Shown in pieces: positions 44,716 to 56,753 of a stretch of DNA of 64,000 nucleotides. The stretch is from Deroplatys truncata (lineage: Eukaryota; Arthropoda; Insecta; Mantodea; Mantidae). Under the pieces are notes generated by a model, which was given only the letters and a program-made list of their open reading frames with translations, had not been told where the DNA came from and did no database searches. The stretch is from the NCBI GenBank assembly GCA_030765065.1, contig CM060976.1, positions 58,884,539-58,948,538 on the forward strand, read 5' to 3'. Within the stretch, counting starts at the first letter, position 1. Each line of letters begins with the position of its first letter. The position numbers and the translations under genes were made by a program.

Positions 44716-45049
44716 GTGCAAACAGGAGTTGTACACTCGTACCTAATATCACACCACATCCTAAGATTTTTGTGCCTTATGAAGCAAGTTAAGCTTTTTT
44801 TTTATTATATCGTTAACACTTGTTTTATGTAGTTTATGTAGGAGTTACTCACTCAGTTGGAACTATTAAACAAAATAGTTTTAGGGTCCAATATTATGCT
44901 TTACATTCGATTCAAAATCCGTTAAAAAAATCGATTGACTCATACTAGTTCAAGTAACCTTTCGATTAATCAGCCTTATGAGCACGTACAATCAACTGCG
45001 CAGAGTGTGCCGATTTTTCTGGTTTCTTCATTTAATGTTAGCAGATAAT
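44716..45049. other. Unannotated spacer
   Basis: Nothing recognised; AT-rich. Confidence 0.4.
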
Positions 45050-45545
45050 GTTCCTTATCATTTATTTTCCATACAAAGGTATGAAGTGCCTGGGGAGAGA
45101 CCAGAAGGGCGACCAGATCCGACTGACTCCAGGCGCATGCATGGACCTTGCCCCTAACTTTTCCATCGAACGAACCAACGTCGCTCGGGCCACTCACAAG
45201 CCACCGAATCCCCAGCAGTCCCACTTGCAGGGGCCCGCTCGGAGGCGAGACCTGAGTAGTCCCGCAACGATGCCAAAGAAGAAACCTCTACATAACGCAC
45301 AGTCACAGCCGCAACCCGCCGAACACCATCGCCTGCTCCACAACCCTGAAATAGATAAGGAAGATGATAGGTACAGGAAATGAGGAGTAGGAAATTGTGG
45401 TAGAATACGAACCACCACAGCATTCGCCTGCTGACCCGCGGAGCCACGAAATATCCATGGGTCAGAGTGGATGGTTGCAGGGGGTCGAATCTGGGTCCTT
45501 TCGAATGCCCGTTATCGGGTCGCCACCTCGTTCGGTTCTGAACCA
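45050..45545 (-). repeat. SINE B copy 4
   Basis: On the minus strand the head is ACCGAACGAGGTGGCGACCC with B-box-like CAGATTCGACCCC. The conserved CCACTCTGACCCATGG and GCGGGTCAGCAGGCGAATGC blocks come next. A pyrimidine tract ends in TATTTCAG at 45,346, followed by GGTTGTGGAGCAGGCGATGG. The distal body includes TCGCCCTTCTGGTCTCTC, shared with the copy at the window end. A 130-codon open frame crosses it (45,154-45,546), but its residues do not resemble a known protein. Confidence 0.75.
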
Positions 45546-46125
45546 ATACAAATAGGAATCATATTTTTACACGGAGTGTTTCCAATTTTATGTCTTATTA
45601 ATTTGTGGTTATACTAGTGGATAATCGCAGATTCAGCTGCGAATTAAGGACTGTAATTTTGTTGAAAGCATATATATAAAGCAATGGAAACTTAATACAC
45701 AATATTGTGAGTAAATTTCCACTCTGCAATAGTGTTTTCACTTTGAACAGTGTTGCGGCCTACGGAACTTATATTTCTTTAACCAATATTTTGTGTCACC
45801 ATTAGTATTCTCGCTCTTGCTGTTAAAGAATTCCTTAGCACTATACCAAGCCGCCGTAGACGTCCTCTTAAACGATGACTCATTACTAAACGCAGCATAT
45901 ATATACACAAAAGAAAACCACGTAATCCAATACAATATATCGAACAGAACAAAATAATACTGCATTTATGTGAATGCAGTACGTCATTAAATATAATGCG
46001 CGCTCCAAATTTGAAACTTCAAGTAATAAACGTTGATTGGCGAATGTAATGATTATCTATAATAGGGTAAGTTTGTTTAAATGTATTTTGTACAACAGTG
46101 GATTTATGAATAGCGCTTCAGAATA
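45546..46125. other. Unannotated spacer
   Basis: No recognised features. Confidence 0.4.
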
Positions 46126-47444
46126 AGAGGTGTGATCAAAAAGTTTCCGGAATGGCTTCACAACAATGCTGACGCTGAGATTTCTTTAATTCTTGCTCAA
46201 ACAGTACATGCAGCGTTCCTTCCCAATAAAAATGAGAGGTCACTTGACTTCCTGTGAACATGCAGTGACGAGGTAGACGCTCTGAAGTGAAAACGTGTTT
46301 TGCTTGTGCTGTGATTTTTCCGCGTAGCTAGAACGTCAGATTACGGAGAACAAAGAACGTACATCAAATTTTGCTTTAAACTCGGTAAAACTACAACTGA
46401 AGCCTATGGAATGTTAAGAACAGCTTATGGGGAGAACGTTATGGGCAACACTCAAGCATTTGTTTTTTGTTTTTGTTTTTTTTTAAATTTAAAAGTGGTG
46501 TGACATCAGTTAAAGATGCAGATCGTTCGGGGCGACCCTGTTCCAGCAAAACTGATGAAAAGATCAATCAGGGGAGGGAAATTGTTTTAAACGATAGGCG
46601 CATTACAATAAGAGAACTTTCTGACTCATTAGAACTCTCCTTTGGAAGTGCTCAAAGCATTTTGAAAGACAATTTGGACATGAGAAGCATTGCCGCCAAG
46701 TTCGTGCCGCCTGCTTTCAAATGACCAAAATGAAAGACGTGTGATTGCCTGCACAGATCTTAAAGAACAGTTACAAAATGATCCACAGTTTGTGGAGAAA
46801 ATTATTACTGGTGATGAAACATGGATTTAAGGGTACGATCCAGAATCGAAGCAACAATCTTCACAATGGAGGAAAAAGGCCAGACAAATTCGATCCAAAG
46901 TGAAGTCAATGATGATTGTGTTTTTGACATTAAAGGCATTGTACATAAGGAGTTTGTTCCACAGGGTCAAACAGTGAATCAAGTGTTCTACAAACAAGTG
47001 CTGCAAAAATTAAGGGAGAATGTGCGACGCAAACGGCCGGAGAAATGGAAGAGTGGTGACTGGTTCCTGCATCATGACAATGCGCCCGCGTACAAAGCCC
47101 TTTCTGTTCGACAATTTTTGGATAAAAATAGGATGAATACTGTTCCCCATCCCACCTATTCTCCAGATTTGGCACCAGTGAACTTTTTTCTTTTCCCGTG
47201 ACTTAAATTGCGGCTCCAGGACACCGTTTTGAGGACAATGATGTCATCCATCGCGAATCGCAGCGGCCTCTGAACATGTTGAAAGAAGAGGACTTCCAGA
47301 GGTGTTTCCAGCAGTGGCAAAAGCGCTGGGACAAGCGTATCAACTCCCAAGGAGACTACTTCGAGGGTGACAGTGCAGATTAGACAAAAAAACTGTTGTG
47401 TAGTATTTATGACGTCATTCCGGAAACTTTTCGATCACACCTCG
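46126..47444 (+). mobile_element. Complete but inactive mariner transposon, 1,319 bp
   Basis: The terminal inverted repeats are GAGGTGTGATCAAAAAGTTT, then CCGGAATG, about 28 bp with one or two differences between the ends. TA lies directly outside (46,124-46,125 and 47,445-47,446). Size, ends and a single gene on the same strand are diagnostic for mariner. Confidence 0.95.
46333..47383 (+). pseudogene. Mariner transposase pseudogene (DD34D type)
   Basis: It would start at ACG 46,333-46,335, where mariners have ATG-Ser-Asp-Tyr; the residues SDYGEQRTYIKFCFKLGK follow. Further pieces: VKDADRSGRPCSSKT, LEQ-type LKDNLDMRSIAAKFVP, ITGDETWI (first aspartate), FFDIKGIVHKEFVPQGQTVN, FLHHDNAPAYKALSVRQFL (second aspartate), YSPDLAPVNFFLFP, and SQGDYFEGDSAD before TAG 47,381-47,383. 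Damage: the start codon is lost; frame shifts occur at a T-run (about 46,459-46,483), near 46,712, near 46,922 and near 47,220; TAA follows GDETWI and TGA follows FLFP. The third catalytic aspartate (SPDLAPsD) is replaced by asparagine (VN). Inactive. Confidence 0.93.
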
Positions 47445-47446
47445 TA

Positions 47447-47989
47447 AGTCTAATATTTATAAATATATTGTTACATGACACAGTTAATGTTAAAGAAGTT
47501 AATACTACTTATTAAAGTGAATATGAAATACTATTGCGCTACATAAGCATTTGAAATGAACAATTTCTACTATTAGTATTAAAGTACCTTTCTGCTAGCT
47601 TTAGTTGTAAACAATGCCAATTTTTGCTGTCGCCATTAACGAACGTTGCTCTCCGCCACATTGAATTCTTTCTCTGACTTACGTTACACTTTCTCGGCAT
47701 AAGGAATCACTTTACGCTTGAAAGCAACGTCATAAGATGTTCTGTTTGCCCTCCATTTCCTAACTACCTCCTTATTTCAACGCCCCTTGCAATAATAGGC
47801 CAACGATAAACAAGATGGGCATGATAAAGTTGAATGCAGTTACAGCAAACTGCGGAAGGATATTGCACTCGAATTTAACACCCTTTGAATCTAATGTGCA
47901 CCACAATTTTAAATACCGCATTTATACAAATAAGGTACGCATTAAATTCGCAGAAATACGGTATAATAACCTTAAGCTTGTGATACTCA
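47447..47989. other. Unannotated spacer
   Basis: Nothing recognised. Confidence 0.4.
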
Positions 47990-48780
47990 TTTTTTACATT
48001 CTCTAATACGTATAGTTTTCACCCAAAAATTTGATATCGATATTTCACCGGAAATACGTGTTTTGAGGCCCCCTGAACTCTAAAAAGCATTTTTAGAACA
48101 AGTTCCGTATATGTGTGCGTGTTTTTGAACAGCATAACTCAAAAACGAAAGTCCGATAAATACCAAACTTGGTATATAGGTTCAGTAACTTTCAAAGATG
48201 CGACAGGAGCATTTTCAAGAAAATTAATCCACCCCAGACCACCCTTTACATGGAATATTTTTCAAAAATGGCTCTAACAATTTTGATTAAAATACCATGT
48301 TTAAGACATTTTTATGGCAAATGAAAGTATATCATGAATTTTCTGGAAATGTCCCCAAAAGACCTCTTTATTCTGAATGACGTTTGCGTAACCAGTAAAC
48401 CGTAAGACATAAGACAAAATTTTACTACACCAAAATGTGGATCTCGTTAAAACACACAAATTATATAATATGCTTGTTTTTTTGTTGTTTCTTTTTTAAT
48501 TTTCAATACTTATACTTCTTCTCAAATGGGAATTCGTCATTCGTTTCTTTTATGTCCTGGACATGCAAAGAGAATGGAATGCTCCACATAGCAACCAGCT
48601 CTGAAAATATTTGATTGTCGCTTAAAGCCTACTATATTCCCCTTGCACGTACAAGAAAATTAGCAATAAGACAATTTCTGCAAATGTTTATCTCGATTAA
48701 AATCAAGTGGATGAAGAATAAGCGTTTGTAAAAATACTTTGTACAAGAGCAGAGAAAGTCATGTGAGTGCAACACATCAA
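47990..48780 (+). repeat. Family R copy (subfamily 2)
   Basis: The head ATTCTCTAATACGTATAG has lost the second palindrome arm. The ACCGGAAATACGTGTTTTGA and ACTCAAAAACGAAAGTCCGA blocks follow. The tail is GTACAAGAGCAGAGAAAGTC with the ATGTGAGTGCAACACATCA hairpin. Confidence 0.88.
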
Positions 48781-48790
48781 GTTGTTTTTT

Positions 48791-49055
48791 CTTAAGTCCT
48801 GTCAACATTCACTTGTTTCTCGCGATTACATGGAAATACTGTGGAATTTTAAAGCAGGTATAGCGTCCAATTCTTAAAACATTTGACTATCGCTGTTTTC
48901 TTTGTATCTATAACAAAATGTGTAATGTAGCTACTTCTGCAAAGCTTTAGTTGAATTAAAATGTAGTAGACAGAAAAATAAACTTAATAAGAGTAGTCTG
49001 CATATCCACTAATAAACGATAGGGGTAAAGAAATTCAGTGTATGTATCACATAAC
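48791..49055 (+). repeat. Family R tail fragment (subfamily 1)
   Basis: It begins AAGTCCTGTCAACATTCACT and runs through TTTGACTATCGCTGTTTTCT to AACGATAGGGGTAAAGAAAT, directly after the previous copy. Two subfamilies are therefore joined tail to body here. Confidence 0.85.
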
Positions 49056-49198
49056 TTTTTTTTTGCTTTCTTTTTTTTAGCGGATGAGCATTTGGTGATC
49101 AACGTACCAATGGTAAATAAAAAACCACTTCTGTTTTACTGCAACAAATATAGCTGGCTATGAACTTAAAACAGACAATTATTGTAAATATGACGCAT

Positions 49199-50050
49199 AT
49201 TTACTTTCTCTACTACGTATAGTAAGTAGGGGAAGTATTGTATTCCACCCAAAAATTCGATACCGAGATTTCACCGGAAATACATGTTTTGAGGCTCACT
49301 GAATCCAAAAAAAGCATTTTTGGAAACATGTCCGTGTGTGTGTCTGTCTGTGTGTCTGTCTGTGTGTCTGTGTGTCTGTGAACAGCATAACTCAGAAACG
49401 AATAGTCGTATAAACACCAAACTTGATATTTAGGTTCAGTTTCTTCCAGAGATGCGACACGAAGGTTTTCAAGAAAATCCCCCCACCCCAGACTACCCTT
49501 TACATGGAACATTTTTCGAAAATTTTAATTTTCTCAAAAATGGCTCTAACGATTTTTATTAAAATATCATATGTTTAAGATATTGTCATGAAAAATGAAA
49601 TGTATATCTCGAATTTTCTGGGAATGTCTCCAAAAGTATTATTCATTGTGAACGACTTTTGCATAACTGGTAAACCATAAGAGATAGACAAAATTTTACT
49701 ACACAAAAAATGTAGATCACTTTAAAATACACAATTTATGTCATACACGTTTCTTTTGTTGAGTGAACCGTTTTCGAGATATTGCTTGTTATTCCCTTAA
49801 AGTTTCCAATACTTATACTTTTTCTCAATTTCGTTATTCATTTTTTTATGTCCTGGACATGCAAAGAGAATGGGATGCGCCACATAGCAACCAGCGTTAA
49901 AATATTTGACTATTGCTTAAAACCTACCATATTCCCCTTGCATCTACATGAAAATTACCAATAAGATTGACATCTCGATTAACATGAGGCTTATTTTGTA
50001 AAAATAGTTTGTACAAGAGTAGAGAAAGTCATGTGAGTGTAACACATCAG
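49199..50050 (+). repeat. Family R copy, full length (subfamily 2), best preserved
   Basis: The head is TTTACTTTCTCTACTACGTA, then TAGTAAGTAGGGGAAGTATT. The GTGTGTCTGTCTGTGTGTCT microsatellite and all internal blocks are present. The tail is CAAGAGTAGAGAAAGTC, the ATGTGAGTGTAACACAT hairpin, then CAGATTTTTTT. It is a useful reference copy. Confidence 0.93.
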
Positions 50051-50749
50051 ATTTTTTTATATATTTGGGTAGGGATGGGACATCGATACCGTTGATACTT
50101 CGATACCACTGAATATCGAGAGTATCGAAGTATGTATAATAGTTTGAGATAAACCCTCGTTACTTTTTCGATGCTTTTAATTTTTTAAGTTTTGCATTAT
50201 TGGAAGTTGTTGCGCTTAACTTTATGCTACGTAAGGAATGAAAGGAGTCGAGATTTGTTCATGTTACTGCCTCGCAACGGTCTCCAAAGGGTTGATGGAC
50301 TATAGTTCTTGATAGAACTTGATTGCATTACATGCAATATTCCATAGACTCTTGTGTCTAAATGAAAACATGCAAAATAATGGGGGAAGGAGCAGTGGTA
50401 CTCATGTTATGTGCAGTGTTAAGTCATAACTTAGTGCATATGCTGATTTAGCTAATGCACTAAATCACGTTTCTGCAATAGCCTGGCTCAGTCATCACAT
50501 TTACCTACTCTGGTGACCAAATGTATGAATTCAGCAGAAACATCAGAACATAAGGAGTGAGGAGATAAGCGCATGGAAATATTTGTTCCTTCCTTCCATC
50601 TGTTGGTTTTTGTTTATGCAAGTCAAACTCGGGTCACCAGCGTAGCTTACAGGTATACCGGGCGACCAGTTTCCGTAATATGGATATAATATCCTTTAAA
50701 AGAAAGTTTTAAGCACAAAATACAGTTACATAAAAAGGGAAGCAACTAA

Positions 50750-50750
<1 letters not shown>

Positions 50751-50804
<54 letters not shown>

Positions 50805-50822
50805 TTATTATTATTATTATTA
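50751..50822. repeat. (TTA)n microsatellite
   Basis: About 24 units with one interruption, inside the hAT-type element. Confidence 0.95.
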
Positions 50823-50987
50823 ATTGACCTAATAGTGGTTGAAACTAAAAGCCCGGGACTTAAAAGTACTTACAAGGAATGTAAGTCGCCATTGGGGTAT
50901 GACATCTCAATACATTTTGAGATCTCCTTGTGGTTTACCAGGAAAAATGCGAGTCAGCTGGAGAATTTAATAGCGTGCCGGCATGTT

Positions 50988-51140
50988 GCCATGGTAGCTC
51001 AGTGGTTAGAGCAACCGGACGTAGATCGGGATATCCGAGGTTCAAATCCCGGCTATGGCATTGAATTTTTCAGTCATCTGATTCTAACTTTCCAACCCTG
51101 TCCAACACACGGCTTGTGTGAAAGAACAATTAATTCCATT

Positions 51141-51183
<43 letters not shown>

Positions 51184-51192
51184 TTATTATTG
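50988..51192 (+). repeat. tRNA-derived SINE with (ATT)n tail
   Basis: The head pairs GCCATGG with CTATGGC, seven acceptor pairs including one wobble. The D-arm GCTC..GAGC is intact, and GAGGTTCAAATCCC gives a B-box. The anticodon stem has a mismatch and the T-stem two mismatches, so it is not a functional tRNA. A body of about 75 bp follows and ends in ATT repeats at 51,137-51,192, the usual tail of insect SINEs. It is nested in the hAT-type element. Confidence 0.75.
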
Positions 51193-51480
51193 GCCTTGAC
51201 TAAGAATAGGGGATACATTATAGTCAGTGGCATTATCAAGATAAAAAAATTGCTGTGAATTGGAAAATGTCAAGCAGGAACAATTCCGGAATTGGCATAC
51301 AATTCAAAATTGGTTACAGGCAATTATTAACAGAAAACTACTAACAAGAACATAATTCACTGAAGAAATTATTGTGCCTTTACGGTTTTTTCATTAACCG
51401 AGTGTTGAGTATCGATTATCGGTGCTCAGAAATCGGTATCGGTATCGAGATTTAGTGGTATCGTCCCATCACTATATTTG

Positions 51481-53865
51481 CGCAATTAACGAAGTCATTG
51501 TAGAATTTAACATTTTCGCGACATTATAGAGGTTCATTAGTTTCGACTGGTATGCTACTCTTAGACGAGATTTTTAAGATTAACATGTAAATTCCTGTAC
51601 AACTTCAGATTATACCAGGCGAGTCAGCTGCCCCTGCTTTTGCAGTTTTATGCAATCCGCAATTTTTAGGCCAACTTGTAAACGTCGGCACCTACCCAAA
51701 GTGTAACATGGATGTCTTTGGTTGCACACAACGAAATTACTAATAATATAGTCGATGTTATAGCATCGTTTTTGCAAAACACTCGTAATTAGACAGTTGA
51801 CGTTTGCACAACTGAAAATGTACCTATACAGGGTCAAGTAAATAATATATATTATGTTAAATTAACTATGCATCACTCATACTTCTAGACAGTTTAGTTG
51901 GAACGAGCGTGTGGTTTGTAAATAATCTATCTGCAGTATAGGTGGCTCGAATCATCTGCGTGAACTAATTCTTTTTAGTGTTTTAATATGCATAAATAAT
52001 CTTGGTTTAAACTAGTATTATGTTTAACATTGTTATTATCATTTTAATTTGAAATTCTTATTTTTATTTGCATTTAATATGTTACTATTGTTAGTGCTTC
52101 TTTATTGGTAAATTATATCAATGTATATGTTTAAACGCGACATCATTTGATATAGATGAAATAAGGATTACACACATTTGATCTAAGGCAATAAGCAAAT
52201 TGAATATCAAAGCTTAGCACGGAAATTTTAAATTATCGCATAGGATACAGTCAGAATTCCACTCAGCTACTTGAACGCTTGCTTGAGAGTATATGCTGGG
52301 TTTAATCTTAGAGCTTGCTAGCTAGGCGCCACACCATTGTCACCTCGCGAGTTTTCGTGAATATTATAGCCTTCTAAGATGGTTTAATCCTTTGTTGGAA
52401 ATTTTAACATTATTATTTAAATAACATAAGCTATTATGTATGTTATTTTAGATGTACTAGACATAGTTTATGCCACCATTCAAATAACCGTGATTTAACA
52501 ACCTCTGTGGCTTGATGTACAGCTTCCATTGTGGATATCGGCGTAACTTTAATTTCCCTAACCTATCCTGTCTTTAATTACAAAATTCGCATTTTATTTT
52601 TAGCCGAATTTGATAGTGGACAGATATGATACGTCCATTTTATCAGAGGCGTTTAATGAATTGCAAGGTATGTATACTTGTAAAGTTTGTAAAATCGGCT
52701 GGAAACCCGGAATCCGCTCTCAGTAAATGAGTTGTTTGTTTTGTTACCTTAATGCGGAGTACTTTGTGTCCCTTACATTGCTTTTTCTCTGAATTTTGAG
52801 CTTTCGTCTACCTAAAATCGTCAAGTAATATATTGTGAAGGTTAAACGGAGAACTTTGGTTATTGTTACAATGAAACCATTGCTGATATAAATTAAGTTA
52901 CTTGTTTATTTTTATTGCTATTAATTGGACGTCGTGACCTCACAATTTGATGAACCAAAACCTCATTGGGTTTCATAACATAACACCTGCTCCGAAACAT
53001 GTTGCAAATTGCTATAAGAATTGCCAGGTCAAGAAACATTCCTGCTCAGGAAAGCCATACATTGTTGGAAGCAGTCGTTTAACAGGTAAAAGAGGATGTA
53101 TAGGGAGTCAAGTAGGTAGAGCTCTGTGACCGTAACTTACTCCAGGTTGAAATAATTAAGGTTTGGCGGACAATAACAAAACCAAAATGAGTAGTGAAGG
53201 ATTTTAGTAGTCTCAGTTGTGAGTTAAATTTCGGTGTAATACTGCTCTTCAGTTGCTTCAGTGATGGCCTGTTCTAATGGTATAAAGCTGCGATGCATTT
53301 ATCAGAACGCGGAACATTCTACTGAAGCGGAGTGAAGTTTGGCAAAATCCTGTTGCATTGTACTGTTCTCGCGAAACGTTAGGTGGTTTGGACCGCACAA
53401 TAGAACTAAATATTCGCAAGCATCTCCACTCTTTCTTAATGGTTGTTTCTGCACTCAACAAAAGCTTTCATCTCCACTTATTTTCGAAGTGAACCACTTG
53501 GTAAAGACCACCGTCTGCAACTGGCCGAGGGTAGAGAGAAGTAAACGGAGATCACGTCTACGCTACCCAGCGGTATCGCTGCTTCGGTAACCAATCTGCG
53601 AACTTGAAATGAGACGTGTGTGAATGTTTACATCCAGTACGGTTCTTACTGCTGGTCCTCTGGTTCCAGGCTCTGAGGGTTAGATTTAACAAAAAACTTT
53701 TGTAAATGCATTACTATTTGACTTAATAATACAACAGTGTCCAATGTATTATCGTTTTAGTTCAGATAAACCATGGCTCCACCATGATAATAGATATTCT
53801 TTTATTGATTAATTTTGTTCATTTATTATCTATGCTTTAACGAAAATAACATAGTTTGAATATTT
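51481..53865. other. 2.4 kb without recognised features
   Basis: AT-rich, with no R copies or transposase motifs. Two overlapping opposite open frames near 53,260-53,590 show no motif. The word GTGGACAGATATGATA near 52,618 is shared with 22,412 but I could not extend the match. Confidence 0.45.
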
Positions 53866-54615
53866 TCTTATTTTCTCTACTATGTACTTACATAGTATTA
53901 GTAAGTATTGTATTCCATCCAAAAATTTGAGGACGATTTGACCGGAACTATGTTTTGAGGTTCTCTAAACCCGAAAAAAACATTATTCGAGTCTTTCTGT
54001 CTCAAAAACGAAGAGTTCCATAAATACTAAACCTGATATTTAAGTTCAGTATATTCTACAGATTCGACACGAAAACTTTCAAGAAATTACCTCAAACCAA
54101 ACAACCCTTTACATGGAACTTTAATCGCTATTTTTTATTTTCTCAAAACTTTCTCTAACGATTTTGATTAAAATATTATATATTAAAATATCTTCATGAT
54201 AAATAAAATATATATTTTGAATTTGCTTGGAATAGTCCTCTTTGTTCATAAGGAACTCCACATAATTTTGTATATCGCGTAAATCATAAGATATAGACAA
54301 AAATGTACTCCACAGAAATGTAAATCTCTTTAAAACACAACAGTTCATCTCAAATAACGTTTTTATAGCATCAGCCACTTCCAAGGTACCCAAATATTAT
54401 TGCTGTGAATTTTTCAAAACTTTTGCCACTTTTTATACACTGTCACTATTCAGTTGTTTCTCGCTTTGTCATTAAAGGAGTATGGAATTTTAAGGCAGTA
54501 TATAGAAACTCGCTTTAAACATATGACTATCGATTCGGTTTCCTCTATCTGACTTGTACCTACAACGAAATGTGTAATGAAACTATCTCTGTAAATGTTT
54601 ATCTTGATTGACATT
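53866..54615 (+). repeat. Family R copy, 3'-truncated
   Basis: The head TTATTTTCTCTACTATGTAC has the long palindrome ACTATGTACTTACATAGTAT. All blocks follow to GTTTATCTTGATTGACATTA, where homology stops before the GTAGAGAAAGT end. Confidence 0.85.
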
Positions 54616-55879
54616 AAGGGGACAAGGTAGTCTGAACACACCGAAATTACACCTTAAGTGTGTTAAATTACCACTGCTCTTAAAGTTCTCAATGGTTTTT
54701 GCTGAATATTTTATGAATTACTTTATACATCATGAAAATTATTTCAGGTGGTTGTTTGTATTGATACGTTATGCAGTTGCGTGCATAAACATTTATTCAT
54801 TCAGCAGAAAAATAATAAAATTTACTCTTTAACATGCGAATTTATGTGCCATTTTCTCTGCCCTACTTGCAACACAGAATCACACTTTTGCATACTTGTC
54901 ATTATAATCAGCTATCTTCTGAACCTTAATTACTTAGTTATGCATATCAGTTCAATAGAAATTGACAAAAAATTATTTGCAAAGTCAAAAAGTAAAAATG
55001 AGGAAAGCTTGCGACGTTGTTGCTTTCTTAATATCGCTAATATAGATTATAAAATTATAATTGTAGTTCAGAAAGTTTATCTATGTGTTGTATACATGTA
55101 CTGAAAATTTCAGTTCTTTACCTCTGATACTTTCTGAGAAAAAGGTACATAAGTATCCAAAACTGTTAAGAGAAAACTGAATTTAAAGGTTGAACATTAA
55201 AATTCTGACACAAAATTCGGTACATTCCGGGATAATAATCATCTGCACCTTCATTCCTGGGTTCTTCAACTTTTCTGATTGCCTTCTCTTGATCATGTCC
55301 TCTTTTGTTGATTTCTGAACTGCTCGCTGGGTTTGATATACTGATTCGTTGTTGAAAGATACAAAAGTGTTCTAAAAAGGGGCGTTGCATGAAAGCTTAA
55401 AGGAATGCAGACTAGCATTTAAATGGTATTTAAATGTCTTAAAAACCTCTTGGACCCAAAAAGTATATTTGTTCTCGTACTAGAAAGAATAGATTTTATT
55501 AATGCCTAAAACAAAAAATGTGATTTTTGACCATTTCAAACTACCTTGAACAAACCTATATAGAACAAACAGCTTTCGTAGTAGTAGTTTATAGAAGCTA
55601 TATAAAAATAAATTATAGAGAGCAGAGAATTTCCTTTGATGCACTTGCACCGAGTACTGTTGGCCTGAGAATTTTCTTTAGAAAACACAGCACTAGGTTT
55701 GTAATCTCTGAAACTCTGGCCATAATATCTAACTTTTAATAAATGTACTTTCTGTTTTTGTTGCTAAGCATTATCTTTCTAGTCTTCCGTTTATCTGATT
55801 TTATTTTGCAATCATTTTACGGCTCTGTTTACTCCAGCGATGCTCATTTTCTCCTGCATATTCCGTTGTACTCTGACAT
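54616..55879. other. Unannotated AT-rich spacer
   Basis: Two overlapping plus-strand open frames (54,608-54,832 and 54,748-55,104) are hydrophobic or AT-biased and show no motif. I do not call them genes. Confidence 0.4.
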
Positions 55880-55928
55880 TAAAATATCTTCTCTACCTAT
55901 TATGTACGTTGTGGAGAAGGTAAAAAGA
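55880..55928 (-). repeat. Family R head palindrome only, minus strand
   Basis: CTTCTCTACCTATTATGTAC pairs with GTTGTGGAGAAGGTAAAAAG. It directly abuts the tail of the next minus-strand copy. Confidence 0.7.
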
Positions 55929-55930
55929 AC

Positions 55931-56753
55931 TTCGATGTGTTACACTCATTTCACGTTCTCTACTTTTGTACAAACTATTTTACAAACGCTTATTCTCCAT
56001 CTACTTCATGTTAATCGAAATAAACATTTTCAGAAACTATCTTTTAATAGTTTTCTTGTAGGTACAAGAGGAATATGGTAGGTTTTATGTGTTAGTCAAA
56101 TATTTTAAGAGCCGGTTGCTATGTGAAGAATTCCATTCTGCATGGCCAGGATACAAAAAAAACAATAACGGATTCCCATTTGAGAAAAAGAATAAATATT
56201 GGAAAATTCAAACAAAGAACAAGGAATATCTCAGAAATGGTACACTCCACAAAAAAATATACGTGACACAAATTGTATGCTTTAACGAGATCTAAATTTT
56301 ATGCAGTAAAATTTGTCTATCCGTTACGATTTATCCGTTATGCAAAAGTCAATCAGAAAGCATTGGGGACATTCCCATAAAATTCAAAATTTTCATTTAC
56401 CATGAAAATACCTCAAGCATAGGATATTTTAATTAAAATCGTTAGAGCCATTTTTGAGAAAATCAATATTTTCGAAAAATTTCCTGTGATAGGTAGTCTG
56501 GGCTTGGGGGATTTTCTTGAAAATCTTTGTGTCGCATCTTTGAAAGATATTGAACCTAAATACCAAATTTGGTATTTATCGATTTCTCATTTTGGGTTAT
56601 GTTGTTCAGACACACACACTGACATTTACAAAAATTCTTTACTGGATTTAGGGGACCTCAAAACATGCACTTCCGGTGAAATCTCGATATCAAATTTTTT
56701 AGTGGAATGCAACATTTCCCATTATTTATTATACGTAGTAGAGAAAGTAAAAA
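55931..56753 (-). repeat. Family R copy, full length (subfamily 2), minus strand
   Basis: The tail TTCGATGTGTTACACTCATT leads to ACGTTCTCTACTTTTGTACA, and the head is ATTTATTATACGTAGTAGAG followed by AAAGTAAAAA. Confidence 0.9.

Larger units (their letters stand above)
50068..51472. mobile_element. hAT-type element, 1,405 bp, with 8-bp target duplication
   Basis: TATATTTG occurs immediately outside both ends (50,060-50,067 and 51,473-51,480), an exact 8-bp duplication typical of hAT transposons. The ends GTAGGGATGGGACATCGATA and, on the complementary strand, GTGATGGGACGATACCACTA are inverted repeats. Subterminal GATACCACTRAATMTCGA-type repeats occur on both sides. I find no BED finger or hAT dimerisation domain, so it is non-autonomous or gutted. 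A SINE and two ATT microsatellites sit inside. Confidence 0.8.

Noticed and set aside
45154-45546. A 130-codon minus-strand gene
   Set aside because: It spans a SINE B copy including its tRNA-like head; the composition reflects the GC-rich repeat and no domain is recognisable.
50988-51060. A functional tRNA gene with a GTA-like anticodon
   Set aside because: The acceptor stem pairs well, but the T-stem and the first anticodon pair are mismatched, and the unit continues into a body with an ATT tail, so it is a SINE head.
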